DNA of 37,055 bases from Oscillospiraceae bacterium (lineage in GTDB: Bacteria; Bacillota; Clostridia; Oscillospirales; Oscillospiraceae): the NCBI GenBank assembly GCA_020025595.1, contig JAHHRV010000022.1, positions 1-37,055 on the forward strand, given 5' to 3'. Positions within the stretch are counted from its first letter, which is position 1. Each line of letters starts with the position of its first letter. Both the position numbers and the translations under genes were made by a program. Positions 24,601-31,146 of this stretch are shown here, in pieces. Below the pieces are notes generated by a model that saw only the letters and a program-made list of their open reading frames with translations, ran no database searches and had not been told where the DNA came from.

Positions 24601-24717
24601 GAAAGCGGTTACTGCCTGGAAGAGATCAAAACACTTCCTTCCACTGCCGGTAACTACACCCTCGAGATCTATGTTGACAGCATGAAGCTTGCACAGCTCA
24701 GCTTTGTGATTCAGTAA
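21640..24717 (+). CDS. Eukaryotic-like Ser/Thr protein kinase with fibronectin type III-like C-terminus
   Basis: The product is 1025 residues if translation begins at TTG 21640, eight bases after AGGAGG in AAAGGAGGTGATC; an ATG at 21607 would put that site inside the gene. The kinase domain (about 1-300) has the ATP lysine Lys43 (IVK), a catalytic loop YVDLKPGN (Asp162, Lys164, Asn167), DLG for DFG (Asp180) and PPE for APE (204-206), so it is probably active although HRD is YVD. An acidic linker (about 305-515, mostly Glu and Asp) leads to one membrane segment (about 526-543). Three fibronectin type III-like repeats and a terminal beta domain (about 905-1025) follow outside. No PASTA repeats are present, unlike PrkC. 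It pairs with the divergent zinc-ribbon gene. Substrates are unknown. Confidence 0.9.
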   Translation: MSDPRLISPMLDGFALGGSISCHSGVNCYPAMRNDSDERYIVKTISIPASQVQLEALLLTGAYPDEEAAKGYFKDLARGIRDEVEILDRLSAQRGFLPYTKYQIAPMEEGVGYDVFLLSPYKRSLSQQFKSKPLTHLAAVNMGIDLCAALSVCREAGFLYVDLKPGNVFLNDNQEYHIGDLGFVSLNSLKYASLPDRYRSDYVPPEISDAFATLNTTMDTYALGLILYQVFNNGQLPFSSEEERKDLMDRLAKGEALPPPAYADYEMAEIILKACAFDPEDRWADPREMGHALIAYMQRNPVNDVPIIPPVVEPPVVDTPDEEPAEDEASDTESQDNPQKDAAPEESAGEEEPESDEQDLPENDAEGDEENSDAEASEDEAEDADSESEEPEEGDWIDRMSTILSEDETAAPEEADSDEPSLRELLQTDEEEAPELGEDELTGEAAEILNQAQELIDHEAPEPAVAPEPIDIPMPPPIVLEDEKQDDEDDEDNADAPSEESDSEETDSAESAEESTAEKPKKNVKKIIAAILIVIALAAAAYGGYYVYENYYLVPIDTFTLEGHDDILVVNIGTTRDNSLLTVVCKDNFGNVLKSKVENGQASFSALTPGSQYLVNLEVEKSHKLTGEIGERTYSTPPRTQVVSLAATAGPEDGSAVISFGVEGPESESWTLHYSTEGEEEKTYEFSGHTATVTGLTLGKTYSFHLTASDDVFLIGENNIEFFSGELVFAENVKVFSADDGTLTATWSAPKDTQVESWTVHCYNDAGYDQTLEVTEPTAVFTETSTSAAYTLEILAKGMSESKVTEITANPVTVTKIDVQSSGTSISVNWEFQGVAPANGWVVSYTADKTSEPQTVTTDTTGVTISPVAPGAHYDIAIKTADNTSVFGGTGSADTAEITTEFSGYRLSASDFTVTMHPGPEAEDWSRGDLGESTTTFAPGSKMALRYYTSSIYNLSSEDLVSIFVIRNADGKVVSTTSHTRTWDDMLESGYCLEEIKTLPSTAGNYTLEIYVDSMKLAQLSFVIQ

Positions 24718-24723
24718 AAGATT

Positions 24724-24756
24724 AAACCTCTGGCTAACACCAGAGGTTTTCTTTTT
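24724..24756 (+). terminator. Terminator of the kinase gene
   Basis: A stem of AAACCTCTGG and its complement with a six-base loop, followed by TTTTCTTTTT, starting six bases after the stop codon. Confidence 0.92.
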
Positions 24757-24851
24757 GCCGGGATGTATGTATGATTGGATCATTCTAAGGCAATAAATCA
24801 ATATGACGAAAACAGCTGTCAAATCGGCTGCTTTTTTGTGAAAAGATTCCC

Positions 24852-24888
24852 TTGAAAAATTACGCTTTTATCGATATAATATTATCGA
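24852..24888 (+). promoter_or_regulatory. Promoter and overlapping dyad of the D-2-hydroxyacid dehydrogenase
   Basis: TTGAAA (24852-24857), 17 bases, TATAAT (24875-24880): a strong promoter. The dyad TCGATA-N6-TATCGA (24871-24888) covers the -10 element and the start region, so it could be an operator. It does not resemble the Rex site TTGTTAAN4TTAACAA. Confidence 0.8.
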
Positions 24889-24909
24889 ATTGAGAAAGGA
24901 GTGTCTGAT

Positions 24910-25944
24910 ATGAAGATTGCATTTTTTGATACCAAACCCTATGATATGCCCGGCTTTGATCACTATGCCGCCGGTACTGATCTGGAAATTAAATACTTTG
25001 AAACCAAACTGAACGAAGATACCGTTTCCCTGGCAGCAGGATTTGACGGTGTCTGCGTCTTCGTCAATGATACCGTCAACGAAACCGTCGTTAACAAGCT
25101 CTATGAAATGGGCGTTAAGGTTATTGCTCTGCGCTGCGCAGGCTTTAACAATGTTGATACCCGTGCCTGCTTCGGAAAGATCCATGTCTTCCGTGTTCCC
25201 GCCTACTCCCCCTACGCTGTTGCAGAGCACGCTATGGCTCTTTTACTCACCGTTAACCGTAAGACGCACAAGGCATACAACCGCACCCGTGAATTTAACT
25301 TCAGCCTGTCCGGTTTGTCCGGATTTGATCTGCACGGTAAGACCGTTGGCATTATCGGCACCGGCAAGATCGGTCAAATCTTTGCAGACATCTGCCGCGG
25401 CTTCGGCATGAAGATTCTGGCATACGATAAGTTCCCCAACCCCAACACCGGTCTTGACTATGTGGATCTGCCCGAACTGTTCACCAAATCCGACATCATC
25501 TCCCTGCACTGCCCCCTGACTGACGAAACCCACCACCTGATCAACGAAGAATCCATCGCAATGATGAAGCAGGGCGTTGTTCTGCTCAACACCTCCAGAG
25601 GTGGTCTGGTGGATACCGAAGCGCTGATTCAGGGAATCAAATCCGGCAAGGTCAGAGGCGCCTGCCTGGATGTTTACGAGGAAGAGGGCGACCTGTTCTA
25701 CGAGGACTACTCTTCCAATGTCGTGCAGGATGACACCCTGGTCCGTCTGATTGCAATGCCCAATGTCATCGTCACCTCTCACCAGGCTTTCCTGACTGAG
25801 GAGGCCCTGAACAACATTGCAGAAACCACCGTTGACAATCTGGTGAAATTCTTCAATGATGTCCCCAATCCCGACCGGGAGGTCTGCTACCACTGCAGCC
25901 GTAAAAACGACTGCCAGAAGGAGCGCCACAAGAAGTGCTTCTGA
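24910..25944 (+). CDS. ldhA: D-2-hydroxyacid dehydrogenase, D-lactate dehydrogenase type, with Cys-rich tail
   Basis: This NAD-dependent enzyme most likely reduces pyruvate to D-lactate in the cytoplasm. The 344 residues start at ATG 24910 behind GAAAGGAG; an in-frame GTG nine bases upstream is less well placed. The Rossmann motif GTGKIG is at 150-155, and the catalytic triad of the family is complete: Arg230 (NTSRGG), a Glu in DVYEEEG (257-259) and His291 (SHQAF). The overall match is to LdhA-like D-lactate dehydrogenases; related hydroxyacid dehydrogenases cannot be fully excluded. Unusual is the C-terminus, with Cys326-x2-Cys329-x5-Cys335-x7-Cys343, a possible metal or redox site. The gene is monocistronic. 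Confidence 0.9.
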   Translation: MKIAFFDTKPYDMPGFDHYAAGTDLEIKYFETKLNEDTVSLAAGFDGVCVFVNDTVNETVVNKLYEMGVKVIALRCAGFNNVDTRACFGKIHVFRVPAYSPYAVAEHAMALLLTVNRKTHKAYNRTREFNFSLSGLSGFDLHGKTVGIIGTGKIGQIFADICRGFGMKILAYDKFPNPNTGLDYVDLPELFTKSDIISLHCPLTDETHHLINEESIAMMKQGVVLLNTSRGGLVDTEALIQGIKSGKVRGACLDVYEEEGDLFYEDYSSNVVQDDTLVRLIAMPNVIVTSHQAFLTEEALNNIAETTVDNLVKFFNDVPNPDREVCYHCSRKNDCQKERHKKCF

Positions 25945-25960
25945 TCCAATCTTTGTAATA

Positions 25961-25992
25961 AAAAATCCGGAACCGTCAGGCTCCGGATTTTT
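25961..25992. terminator. Bidirectional terminator of ldhA and thyA-folA
   Basis: TCCGGA arms extended by A5/T5 runs (AAAAATCCGGA with TCCGGATTTTT) and a 10-base loop, placed between two converging transcription units. Confidence 0.92.
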
Positions 25993-25995
25993 CTT

Positions 25996-26478
25996 TTAGT
26001 CTTTTCTTACATACAGACACATTTCATATTGGATTCCGTCTTCCTCGCCGGACTGAAGCACTTCCTTCAGCTCCCACGCATCCGACTCATCCAGGTTTTC
26101 AAACCATGTATCCGATTTGGGAGTCACATGAACCTTGGTAACATAGGCCCGGTCGCACAGGGGCAGCATCTGGCGGTAAACCGTACCGCCGCCGATCACA
26201 AAAACCTGTCCGTCCTGAGCTGACATACCCATGGCCTCTTCCGGGCTGTGGGCAATTTCAACGCCTTCGATCTGCACATTCTGTCGAGTCAGCACGATAT
26301 TGCGTCGCTTGGGCAAAGGCTGCCCTCCAGGAAAAGTCTGAAGCGTTTTTCTGCCTACAATTACCGTCGAGCCCTTGGTGGTGCTGCGGAAAAACTTACG
26401 GTCTGCAGAAACCGCAATGGGCTGATCTCCGTCGCAGCCAATGCCCCAGTCATCATATACTGCTACAATTGCATCCAT
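25996..26478 (-). CDS. folA: Dihydrofolate reductase
   Basis: This NADPH-dependent enzyme regenerates tetrahydrofolate from the dihydrofolate released by ThyA. The 160 residues begin MDAIVAVYDDWGIG and include the catalytic acid Asp26 (SADRKFF), VGRKTLQTFP for cofactor binding and VIGGGTVYRQMLP. The active-site tryptophan found in most bacterial enzymes (PW at E. coli Trp22) is Ile21 here, a divergent substrate pocket. The gene follows thyA by nine bases and its GAGGAC ribosome binding site overlaps the thyA stop, so it is translated from the same message. Trimethoprim response cannot be judged from this. Confidence 0.94.
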   Translation of the reverse strand: MDAIVAVYDDWGIGCDGDQPIAVSADRKFFRSTTKGSTVIVGRKTLQTFPGGQPLPKRRNIVLTRQNVQIEGVEIAHSPEEAMGMSAQDGQVFVIGGGTVYRQMLPLCDRAYVTKVHVTPKSDTWFENLDESDAWELKEVLQSGEEDGIQYEMCLYVRKD

Positions 26479-26487
26479 ACTCTGTCC

Positions 26488-27318
26488 TCAAATCGCAATG
26501 GGAATTTCAAAATTGAAATCGTTAAATTTATAATTCTTCATCTGGAAGCTATCCTTGGTGAACTGGTAAAAGTCCGTTACGGAAGGATCCACGCAGAATT
26601 CAGGTGCGTCAAATGCTTCGTTTTCCAGCATTTTTTCCACGAGAGGGATATGTCTATCATAAATATGGCAGTCGGCAATGACATGTACCAGCTCGCCTGC
26701 CTTCAGTCCGGAAACCTGAGCCATCATGTGTACCAGCGCTGCATACTGGCACACATTCCAGTTGTTGGCCGTCAGCATATCCTGGCTGCGCTGATTCAGA
26801 ATTGCGTTTAGGGTGTTTCCACTCACATTGAATGTCATGGAGTAGGCGCACGGATACAGATTCATCTCGTGCAGGTCCTGGAAATTGTAGATGTTGGTCA
26901 GAATCCGGCGGGATGCAGGATTATGCTTCAGGTCGTACAGTACCCGATCCACCTGGTCAAATTCGCCTTCCTTGTACTGGTGCTTGATGCCCAGCTGATA
27001 ACCATAGGCCTTGCCAATGGTGCCGTCTTCGCCGGCCCATTCGTCCCAGACATGGCTGCCCAGCTCATCGATCCGGTTGGACTTTTTCTGCCAGATCCAC
27101 AGGATCTCATCGATTGCACTCTTCCAGTAGGTGCGGCGCAATGTCATAATCGGGAATTCTTCCTGAAGGTTGTAACGATTGACCACGCCGAACTTCTTCA
27201 CCGTGTGTGCAGGGGTTCCGTCTGCCCAGTGGGGACGAACCTCCAGATCGGTATCATAGAAACCGTTATTCAAAATATCCAGGCAGTTCTGGCGATAAAT
27301 CTCATCTGCTTTGCTCAT
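26488..27318 (-). CDS. thyA: Thymidylate synthase
   Basis: ThyA methylates dUMP to dTMP with methylene-tetrahydrofolate, giving dihydrofolate. The 276 residues have the nucleophile Cys157 in NLYPCAYS, the dUMP contact region LNQRSQDMLTANNWNV (174-189) and the final HIYDRHIPLVEKML segment. Family QRSCDV is QRSQDM here, and the canonical carboxy end is shifted (ends NFEIPIAI), so it belongs to a variant branch but keeps the key residues. ATG 27318 follows AAGGAGGCACAAGGCT. It is the first gene of thyA-folA with its own TTGCAA/TAAAAT promoter and is divergent from the LacI gene. Confidence 0.95.
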   Translation of the reverse strand: MSKADEIYRQNCLDILNNGFYDTDLEVRPHWADGTPAHTVKKFGVVNRYNLQEEFPIMTLRRTYWKSAIDEILWIWQKKSNRIDELGSHVWDEWAGEDGTIGKAYGYQLGIKHQYKEGEFDQVDRVLYDLKHNPASRRILTNIYNFQDLHEMNLYPCAYSMTFNVSGNTLNAILNQRSQDMLTANNWNVCQYAALVHMMAQVSGLKAGELVHVIADCHIYDRHIPLVEKMLENEAFDAPEFCVDPSVTDFYQFTKDSFQMKNYKFNDFNFEIPIAI

Positions 27319-27351
27319 AGCCTTGTGCCTCCTTGTGATGCTTTTGAATCG

Positions 27352-27380
27352 ATTTTAGCATCATTACAGTATATTTGCAA
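27352..27380 (-). promoter_or_regulatory. Promoter of thyA-folA
   Basis: TTGCAA (27375-27380), 17 bases, TAAAAT (27352-27357) with extended TG on the minus strand, 34 bases before the start. Confidence 0.75.
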
Positions 27381-27390
27381 GAAAATCCTA

Positions 27391-27419
27391 TTGACTGACA
27401 GAATCAGCTCTGATAGAAT
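27391..27419 (+). promoter_or_regulatory. Promoter of the LacI-family regulator
   Basis: TTGACT (27391-27396), 17 bases, TAGAAT (27414-27419). It is followed at once by the palindromic operator. Confidence 0.75.
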
Positions 27420-27425
27420 ATTTGT

Positions 27426-27441
27426 TGCGCAAATTTGCGCA
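27426..27441 (+). promoter_or_regulatory. Palindromic operator at the LacI gene start site
   Basis: TGCGCAAATTTGCGCA is a perfect 16-base palindrome that contains two CpG-centred TTGCGCAA-like units, the style of LacI-family operators. It covers the expected +1 region, so autorepression is likely. Confidence 0.65.
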
Positions 27442-27491
27442 CAAGTTTTCAACTTTTTACCACACAGAACTTCCACAGAAAGGTTCACAAC

Positions 27492-28505
27492 ATGAACGCA
27501 AAGAGCAATCTGACCATTGATGATATTGCCCGAGACCTGGGTGTGTCGAAAACAACGGTCTCCCGCGCCATTTCCGGCAAAGGCCGAATCGGTGCAGCCA
27601 CCCGTGAGCGGGTACAGGCGTATATCCGGGAACACAATTATCGTCCAAACGCAGCGGCAAAGGGTCTGGCAGAGAGTCGCACCTATAATGTGGCGGTGGT
27701 TCTTCCCCATTCCATGATTTTCCTGGATCAACCCTTTATGCGGCAGAGCATGAGCGCCATCTGCGAAGAAGCATTTCTGCATGACTATAATGTCATGCTT
27801 TGTCTGGCAACCTATAATCAGTCCGATCCCTTAATCCGCACCCTGGATTGCCGCAAAGTAGACGGCGTGATTCTATCAAGAACAACCGAAAATGACAGCC
27901 TCATCGAGATTCTGACCAGCAGAGATATTCCCTTTGCCACAATCGGTTCCCTGCCTGCCCGATATCAGGGCGTTGCCATGGTGGAAGCCGACCACGATCA
28001 GGCAATGGGCTGCTATGACTTTTCAAAAGCACTTTTAGCTGGAAAAGAAGGAAAAACTGCTCTGCTCGGCAACGATTTGAGCTATATTGTCAACCAGAGC
28101 CGACTGTCCGGGTTCTGCCGAGCCTGTCGGGAATTGGATATTCCCATGGAACAAACTCCCATCCGGATCAACCTGTATGACACCAACGCCTGCCATCAGG
28201 CCGTTGACACGCTTCTGGACGCAGGAATTCGCCGTTTCATCTGCATGGATGACGAAATCTGCATGAGAACCATCGCCAGGCTGAAAGAAAAGGGGCTGCG
28301 GATTCCCGATGATGTGGAGATTGCATCCATGTACGATGATCACAGTCTTTCCTCTCACGAGCCGTCTATTACCGCCGTTCATTTCGATGCAGCCGAGCTG
28401 GGACGCGTTGCCTGCAGAGAACTGCTGAACGCTCTGAACGGTCTGCCGTACAATCCGGCTCCCAGACTGGATTATGAGATTTTTATCCGTGAAAGCACCA
28501 GGTAA
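27492..28505 (+). CDS. LacI family transcriptional regulator
   Basis: The 337-residue repressor has the LacI helix-turn-helix at residues 8-27 (TIDDIARDLGVSKTTVSRAI) with a hinge helix ending near 55 (NAAAKGLAES). A periplasmic-binding-like sensor domain follows with MVEADHDQAMG, GRVACRELLNAL and IFIRESTR at the end. ATG 27492 follows AGAAAGG. The gene has a sigma-A promoter and a palindromic operator over its start, which suggests autoregulation. The next gene, a PLP enzyme, has its own promoter without a copy of that operator, so the target set is unknown. The effector is likely a small metabolite, as in the family. Confidence 0.93.
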   Translation: MNAKSNLTIDDIARDLGVSKTTVSRAISGKGRIGAATRERVQAYIREHNYRPNAAAKGLAESRTYNVAVVLPHSMIFLDQPFMRQSMSAICEEAFLHDYNVMLCLATYNQSDPLIRTLDCRKVDGVILSRTTENDSLIEILTSRDIPFATIGSLPARYQGVAMVEADHDQAMGCYDFSKALLAGKEGKTALLGNDLSYIVNQSRLSGFCRACRELDIPMEQTPIRINLYDTNACHQAVDTLLDAGIRRFICMDDEICMRTIARLKEKGLRIPDDVEIASMYDDHSLSSHEPSITAVHFDAAELGRVACRELLNALNGLPYNPAPRLDYEIFIRESTR

Positions 28506-28527
28506 CCCAGAAAAAAGCGCTGAGTTC

Positions 28528-28556
28528 TTGACAATTTGGGATATTTGCTCTAAAAT
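28528..28556 (+). promoter_or_regulatory. Promoter of the PLP enzyme gene
   Basis: TTGACA (28528-28533), 17 bases, TAAAAT (28551-28556). It is near consensus, so the gene is probably well expressed independently of the LacI gene. Confidence 0.85.
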
Positions 28557-28592
28557 GGATAACTGTGACTAAATAAAGAAGAGGCATATATT

Positions 28593-29876
28593 ATGGATGA
28601 ATTAATGGAACTTTATGTTGGCATGGGCATTTCCCCTGCCGTGTATGAATATGGCGAAAAGACGCTGAAGAAGCTGGAAGAGCGTTTCGCCAGAGTTGAC
28701 AAGATTGCCGAGTACAACCAGGCAAAGGTCATCAGCGCCATGCAGAAGAATCATGTTTCTGCTGCTTGCTTCGCCGGTACTACCGGTTATGGCTATGACG
28801 ATCTGGGCCGTGACAATCTGGAGCGCGTCTACGCAGATGTCTTCCACACCGAAGCTGCTCTGGTTCGCCCTCAGATCACCTGCGGCACTCATGCGCTGAC
28901 CGTTGCACTGTCTGCAAACCTTCTGCCCGGCGACGAGCTGCTCAGCCCTGTGGGTCTGCCCTATGACACCCTGCAGGAGGTAATCGGTATCCGACCCAGC
29001 CCCTGCTCTCTGGCAGAATACGGCGTATCCTACCGCCAGGTTGACCTGCTTTCTGACGGCACCTTTGACTACGAAGGCATCCGTGCCGCCATCAACGAAA
29101 AAACCAAGCTGGTGACCATCCAGCGCTCCAAGGGCTATGCTACCCGTCCCACCTTCTCCGTCAAGCAGATCGGTGAGCTGATTGCATTCTGCAAGTCCAT
29201 CAAACCCGACCTGAAGGTAATGGTCGATAACTGCTACGGTGAGTTTGTAGAAACCATCGAGCCTTCTGATGTGGGTGCAGATATGATCGTCGGTTCTCTG
29301 ATCAAGAATCCCGGCGGCGGCCTTGCCCCCATCGGCGGTTACATCTGCGGCACTCAGGAGTGCGTTGACCGCTGCGCTTACCGTCTGACTGCTCCCGGTC
29401 TGGGTCAGGAAGTCGGTGCAAATCTGGGCCTGATGACCGCTCTGTACCAGGGCTTCTTCCTGGCTCCCACCGTCACCGCAGGCGCTGAAAAGGGTGCCAT
29501 CTTTGCAGCAAACCTGTATGAGCCTCTGGGCTTCCGCTGCGTTCCCAGCGCCAGCGAAGAACGCCACGACATCATTCAGGCTGTGGAGCTGGGCAGCGAG
29601 GCCGGCATGATCGCATTCTGCAAGGGTATTCAGGCAGCTGCTCCCGTAGACAGCTTTGCCGATCCCATGCCCTGGGATATGCCCGGCTACAATGATAAGG
29701 TCATCATGGCTGCAGGTGCCTTCATTCAGGGAAGCTCCATCGAGCTGTCCGCAGACGGCCCCATCCGTGAGCCTTATGCAGTCTACTTCCAGGGCGGCCT
29801 GACCTGGCTGCACGCCAAGCTGGGCATTCTGATGAGCCTGCAAAAGCTGGTTGATGCCGGTCTTGTTCAGCTGTAA
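28593..29876 (+). CDS. ynbB: Methionine gamma-lyase family PLP enzyme (aluminium resistance protein, YnbB-like)
   Basis: The 427-residue protein belongs to the PF06838-type branch of Cys/Met metabolism PLP enzymes. The PLP lysine is Lys238 in GSLIKNPGGGLAP. Other marks are FAGTTGYGYDDLGRD (60-74), VMVDNCYGEF (209-218) with the PLP-contacting Asp212, and the C-terminal GGLTWLHAKLGI. Family members are annotated as aluminium resistance proteins or methionine gamma-lyase-like, but the real reaction is not settled. ATG 28593 follows AAGAGG. The gene has its own strong promoter and a palindromic terminator, so it is monocistronic. Base use looks highly expressed (many CTG and GGC codons). Confidence 0.9.
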   Translation: MDELMELYVGMGISPAVYEYGEKTLKKLEERFARVDKIAEYNQAKVISAMQKNHVSAACFAGTTGYGYDDLGRDNLERVYADVFHTEAALVRPQITCGTHALTVALSANLLPGDELLSPVGLPYDTLQEVIGIRPSPCSLAEYGVSYRQVDLLSDGTFDYEGIRAAINEKTKLVTIQRSKGYATRPTFSVKQIGELIAFCKSIKPDLKVMVDNCYGEFVETIEPSDVGADMIVGSLIKNPGGGLAPIGGYICGTQECVDRCAYRLTAPGLGQEVGANLGLMTALYQGFFLAPTVTAGAEKGAIFAANLYEPLGFRCVPSASEERHDIIQAVELGSEAGMIAFCKGIQAAAPVDSFADPMPWDMPGYNDKVIMAAGAFIQGSSIELSADGPIREPYAVYFQGGLTWLHAKLGILMSLQKLVDAGLVQL

Positions 29877-29895
29877 AGCATCACATATATAAAAT

Positions 29896-29929
29896 AAGCC
29901 CGTCAGCAAATTTGCTGACGGGCTTTCTT
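29896..29929. terminator. Bidirectional terminator of the PLP enzyme gene and trhP
   Basis: An almost perfect palindrome, 14 paired bases (AAGCCCGTCAGCAA with its complement), T-rich on both flanks. The minus gene trhP stops one base before it. Confidence 0.92.
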
Positions 29930-31146
29930 TACTTTGCAGACAGATCCACAGATCTTCTGAGAATGGATTTTGCAGGAACCTGCTCCGGCAGACGGATGGT
30001 AAATACCATCTGCGGCGTTCTGGGTTCGTCCAGTACCTCGCCGTTTTCATCATGCATCTCATCGACCGTAAAGGTAAACGGGCGCTTATCGGGGCCTACA
30101 GCCTCCAGCTGGTCACCCTTAGCGAACTTATTGCGCAGAGAACAGGTCGCCACGCCGTTTTCGTCGCAGCTTTCCACGATGGCGCAAATCTGCCATTCCC
30201 GGATATAGCGGGAGTTCTCCGTGTACTGTCCGGGCTCTCCGTAATAGAATCCCGTGGAGTAAATCCGGTGGGACACATGATCCACTTCGTCTCTCCACAC
30301 GGGATCGATCTGCCGTCCGGCTGCCACATCATCGATGACATGGCGGTATGCGCCGGTGACGATGGCCGCATAGTAGGCAGATTTTGCTCTGCCCTCGACC
30401 TTGATGCAGTCAACACCTGCATCCATCAGATCGCCGATGTGGTCGATCATGCACATATCACGGGAGTTCATGATATAAGTACCGCCCTCGTCTTCAAAGA
30501 CGGGGAAATACTCTCCCGGGCGCTTCTCTTCCATCAGCGCATACTGGTAACGGCAGGGCTGGGCGCAAGCACCCCGATTGGAGTCCCGTCCGGTCATGTA
30601 GTTGGACAGCAGGCATCTGCCGGAGTAGCTGACGCACATGGCGCCATGACCAAAGGTCTCGATTTCCAGTTCCTTGGAGGTCTTTTCCCGAATCGTGCGG
30701 ATCTCCTCCAGGTTCAGCTCACGGGCCAGAACCACACGCTGGGCGCCCAAATCAAACCAGCTCTGTGCGCACTCATAGTTTGCAATAGACTGCTGCGTGG
30801 AAATATGCCGTCCGCAGTGGGGCGCATATTTTCCCGCCATTGTGAATGCGCCCAGATCCGCAAGGATCAGCGCATCTACCCCGGCATCATCCAGACGCTC
30901 CAGATGCTCCGGCAGATTTACGACTTCATCATTGCGGGGCATGGTGTTTACGGTCACATGGACCTTAACACCATGGTCGTGGGCATACTTTACGGCTTTG
31001 GGCAATTCCTCGGGAGAGAAATTGCCTGCGAAAGAACGCATACCGAAGCTGGTACCAGCCAAATAAACAGAATCTGCACCATACAGAACGGCCATTTCCA
31101 GCCGTTCCATATCACCTGCAGGGCTTAATAATTCGAGTTTTCCCAT
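29929..31146 (-). CDS. U32 family tRNA hydroxylation protein (TrhP/YrrN-YrrO type)
   Basis: The 405-residue U32 protein starts MGKLELLSPAGDMERL. U32 members of this kind (TrhP, RlhA) make 5-hydroxyuridine in RNA from prephenate and use an iron-sulphur cluster. The four Cys are present at 171, 178, 194 and 198 (CVSYSGRC, CAQPC), with an N-terminal TIM-barrel core and the C-terminal U32 domain (from about 300). ATG 31146 overlaps the mltG stop by one base (TAATG), and AGGTGAT is the ribosome binding site. In Bacillus mltG (yrrL) also lies near the yrrN-yrrO pair. Whether it acts on tRNA or rRNA cannot be decided here. Confidence 0.92.
   Translation of the reverse strand: MGKLELLSPAGDMERLEMAVLYGADSVYLAGTSFGMRSFAGNFSPEELPKAVKYAHDHGVKVHVTVNTMPRNDEVVNLPEHLERLDDAGVDALILADLGAFTMAGKYAPHCGRHISTQQSIANYECAQSWFDLGAQRVVLARELNLEEIRTIREKTSKELEIETFGHGAMCVSYSGRCLLSNYMTGRDSNRGACAQPCRYQYALMEEKRPGEYFPVFEDEGGTYIMNSRDMCMIDHIGDLMDAGVDCIKVEGRAKSAYYAAIVTGAYRHVIDDVAAGRQIDPVWRDEVDHVSHRIYSTGFYYGEPGQYTENSRYIREWQICAIVESCDENGVATCSLRNKFAKGDQLEAVGPDKRPFTFTVDEMHDENGEVLDEPRTPQMVFTIRLPEQVPAKSILRRSVDLSAK

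Noticed and set aside
24800..24835. Second terminator after the kinase gene (CAGC/GCTG stem with T6)
   Set aside because: The stem has only four pairs and a 10-base loop; the upstream terminator at 24724-24756 is sufficient.
24871..24888. Rex binding site at the lactate dehydrogenase promoter
   Set aside because: The dyad TCGATA-N6-TATCGA does not match TTGTTAAN4TTAACAA, although Rex control of such genes is common.
28602..30062. A 486-codon open frame on the minus strand opposite the PLP enzyme gene
   Set aside because: It is antisense to a gene with clear PLP motifs and promoter, lacks a ribosome binding site, and is a product of strongly biased codon use (few stops in the opposite frame).
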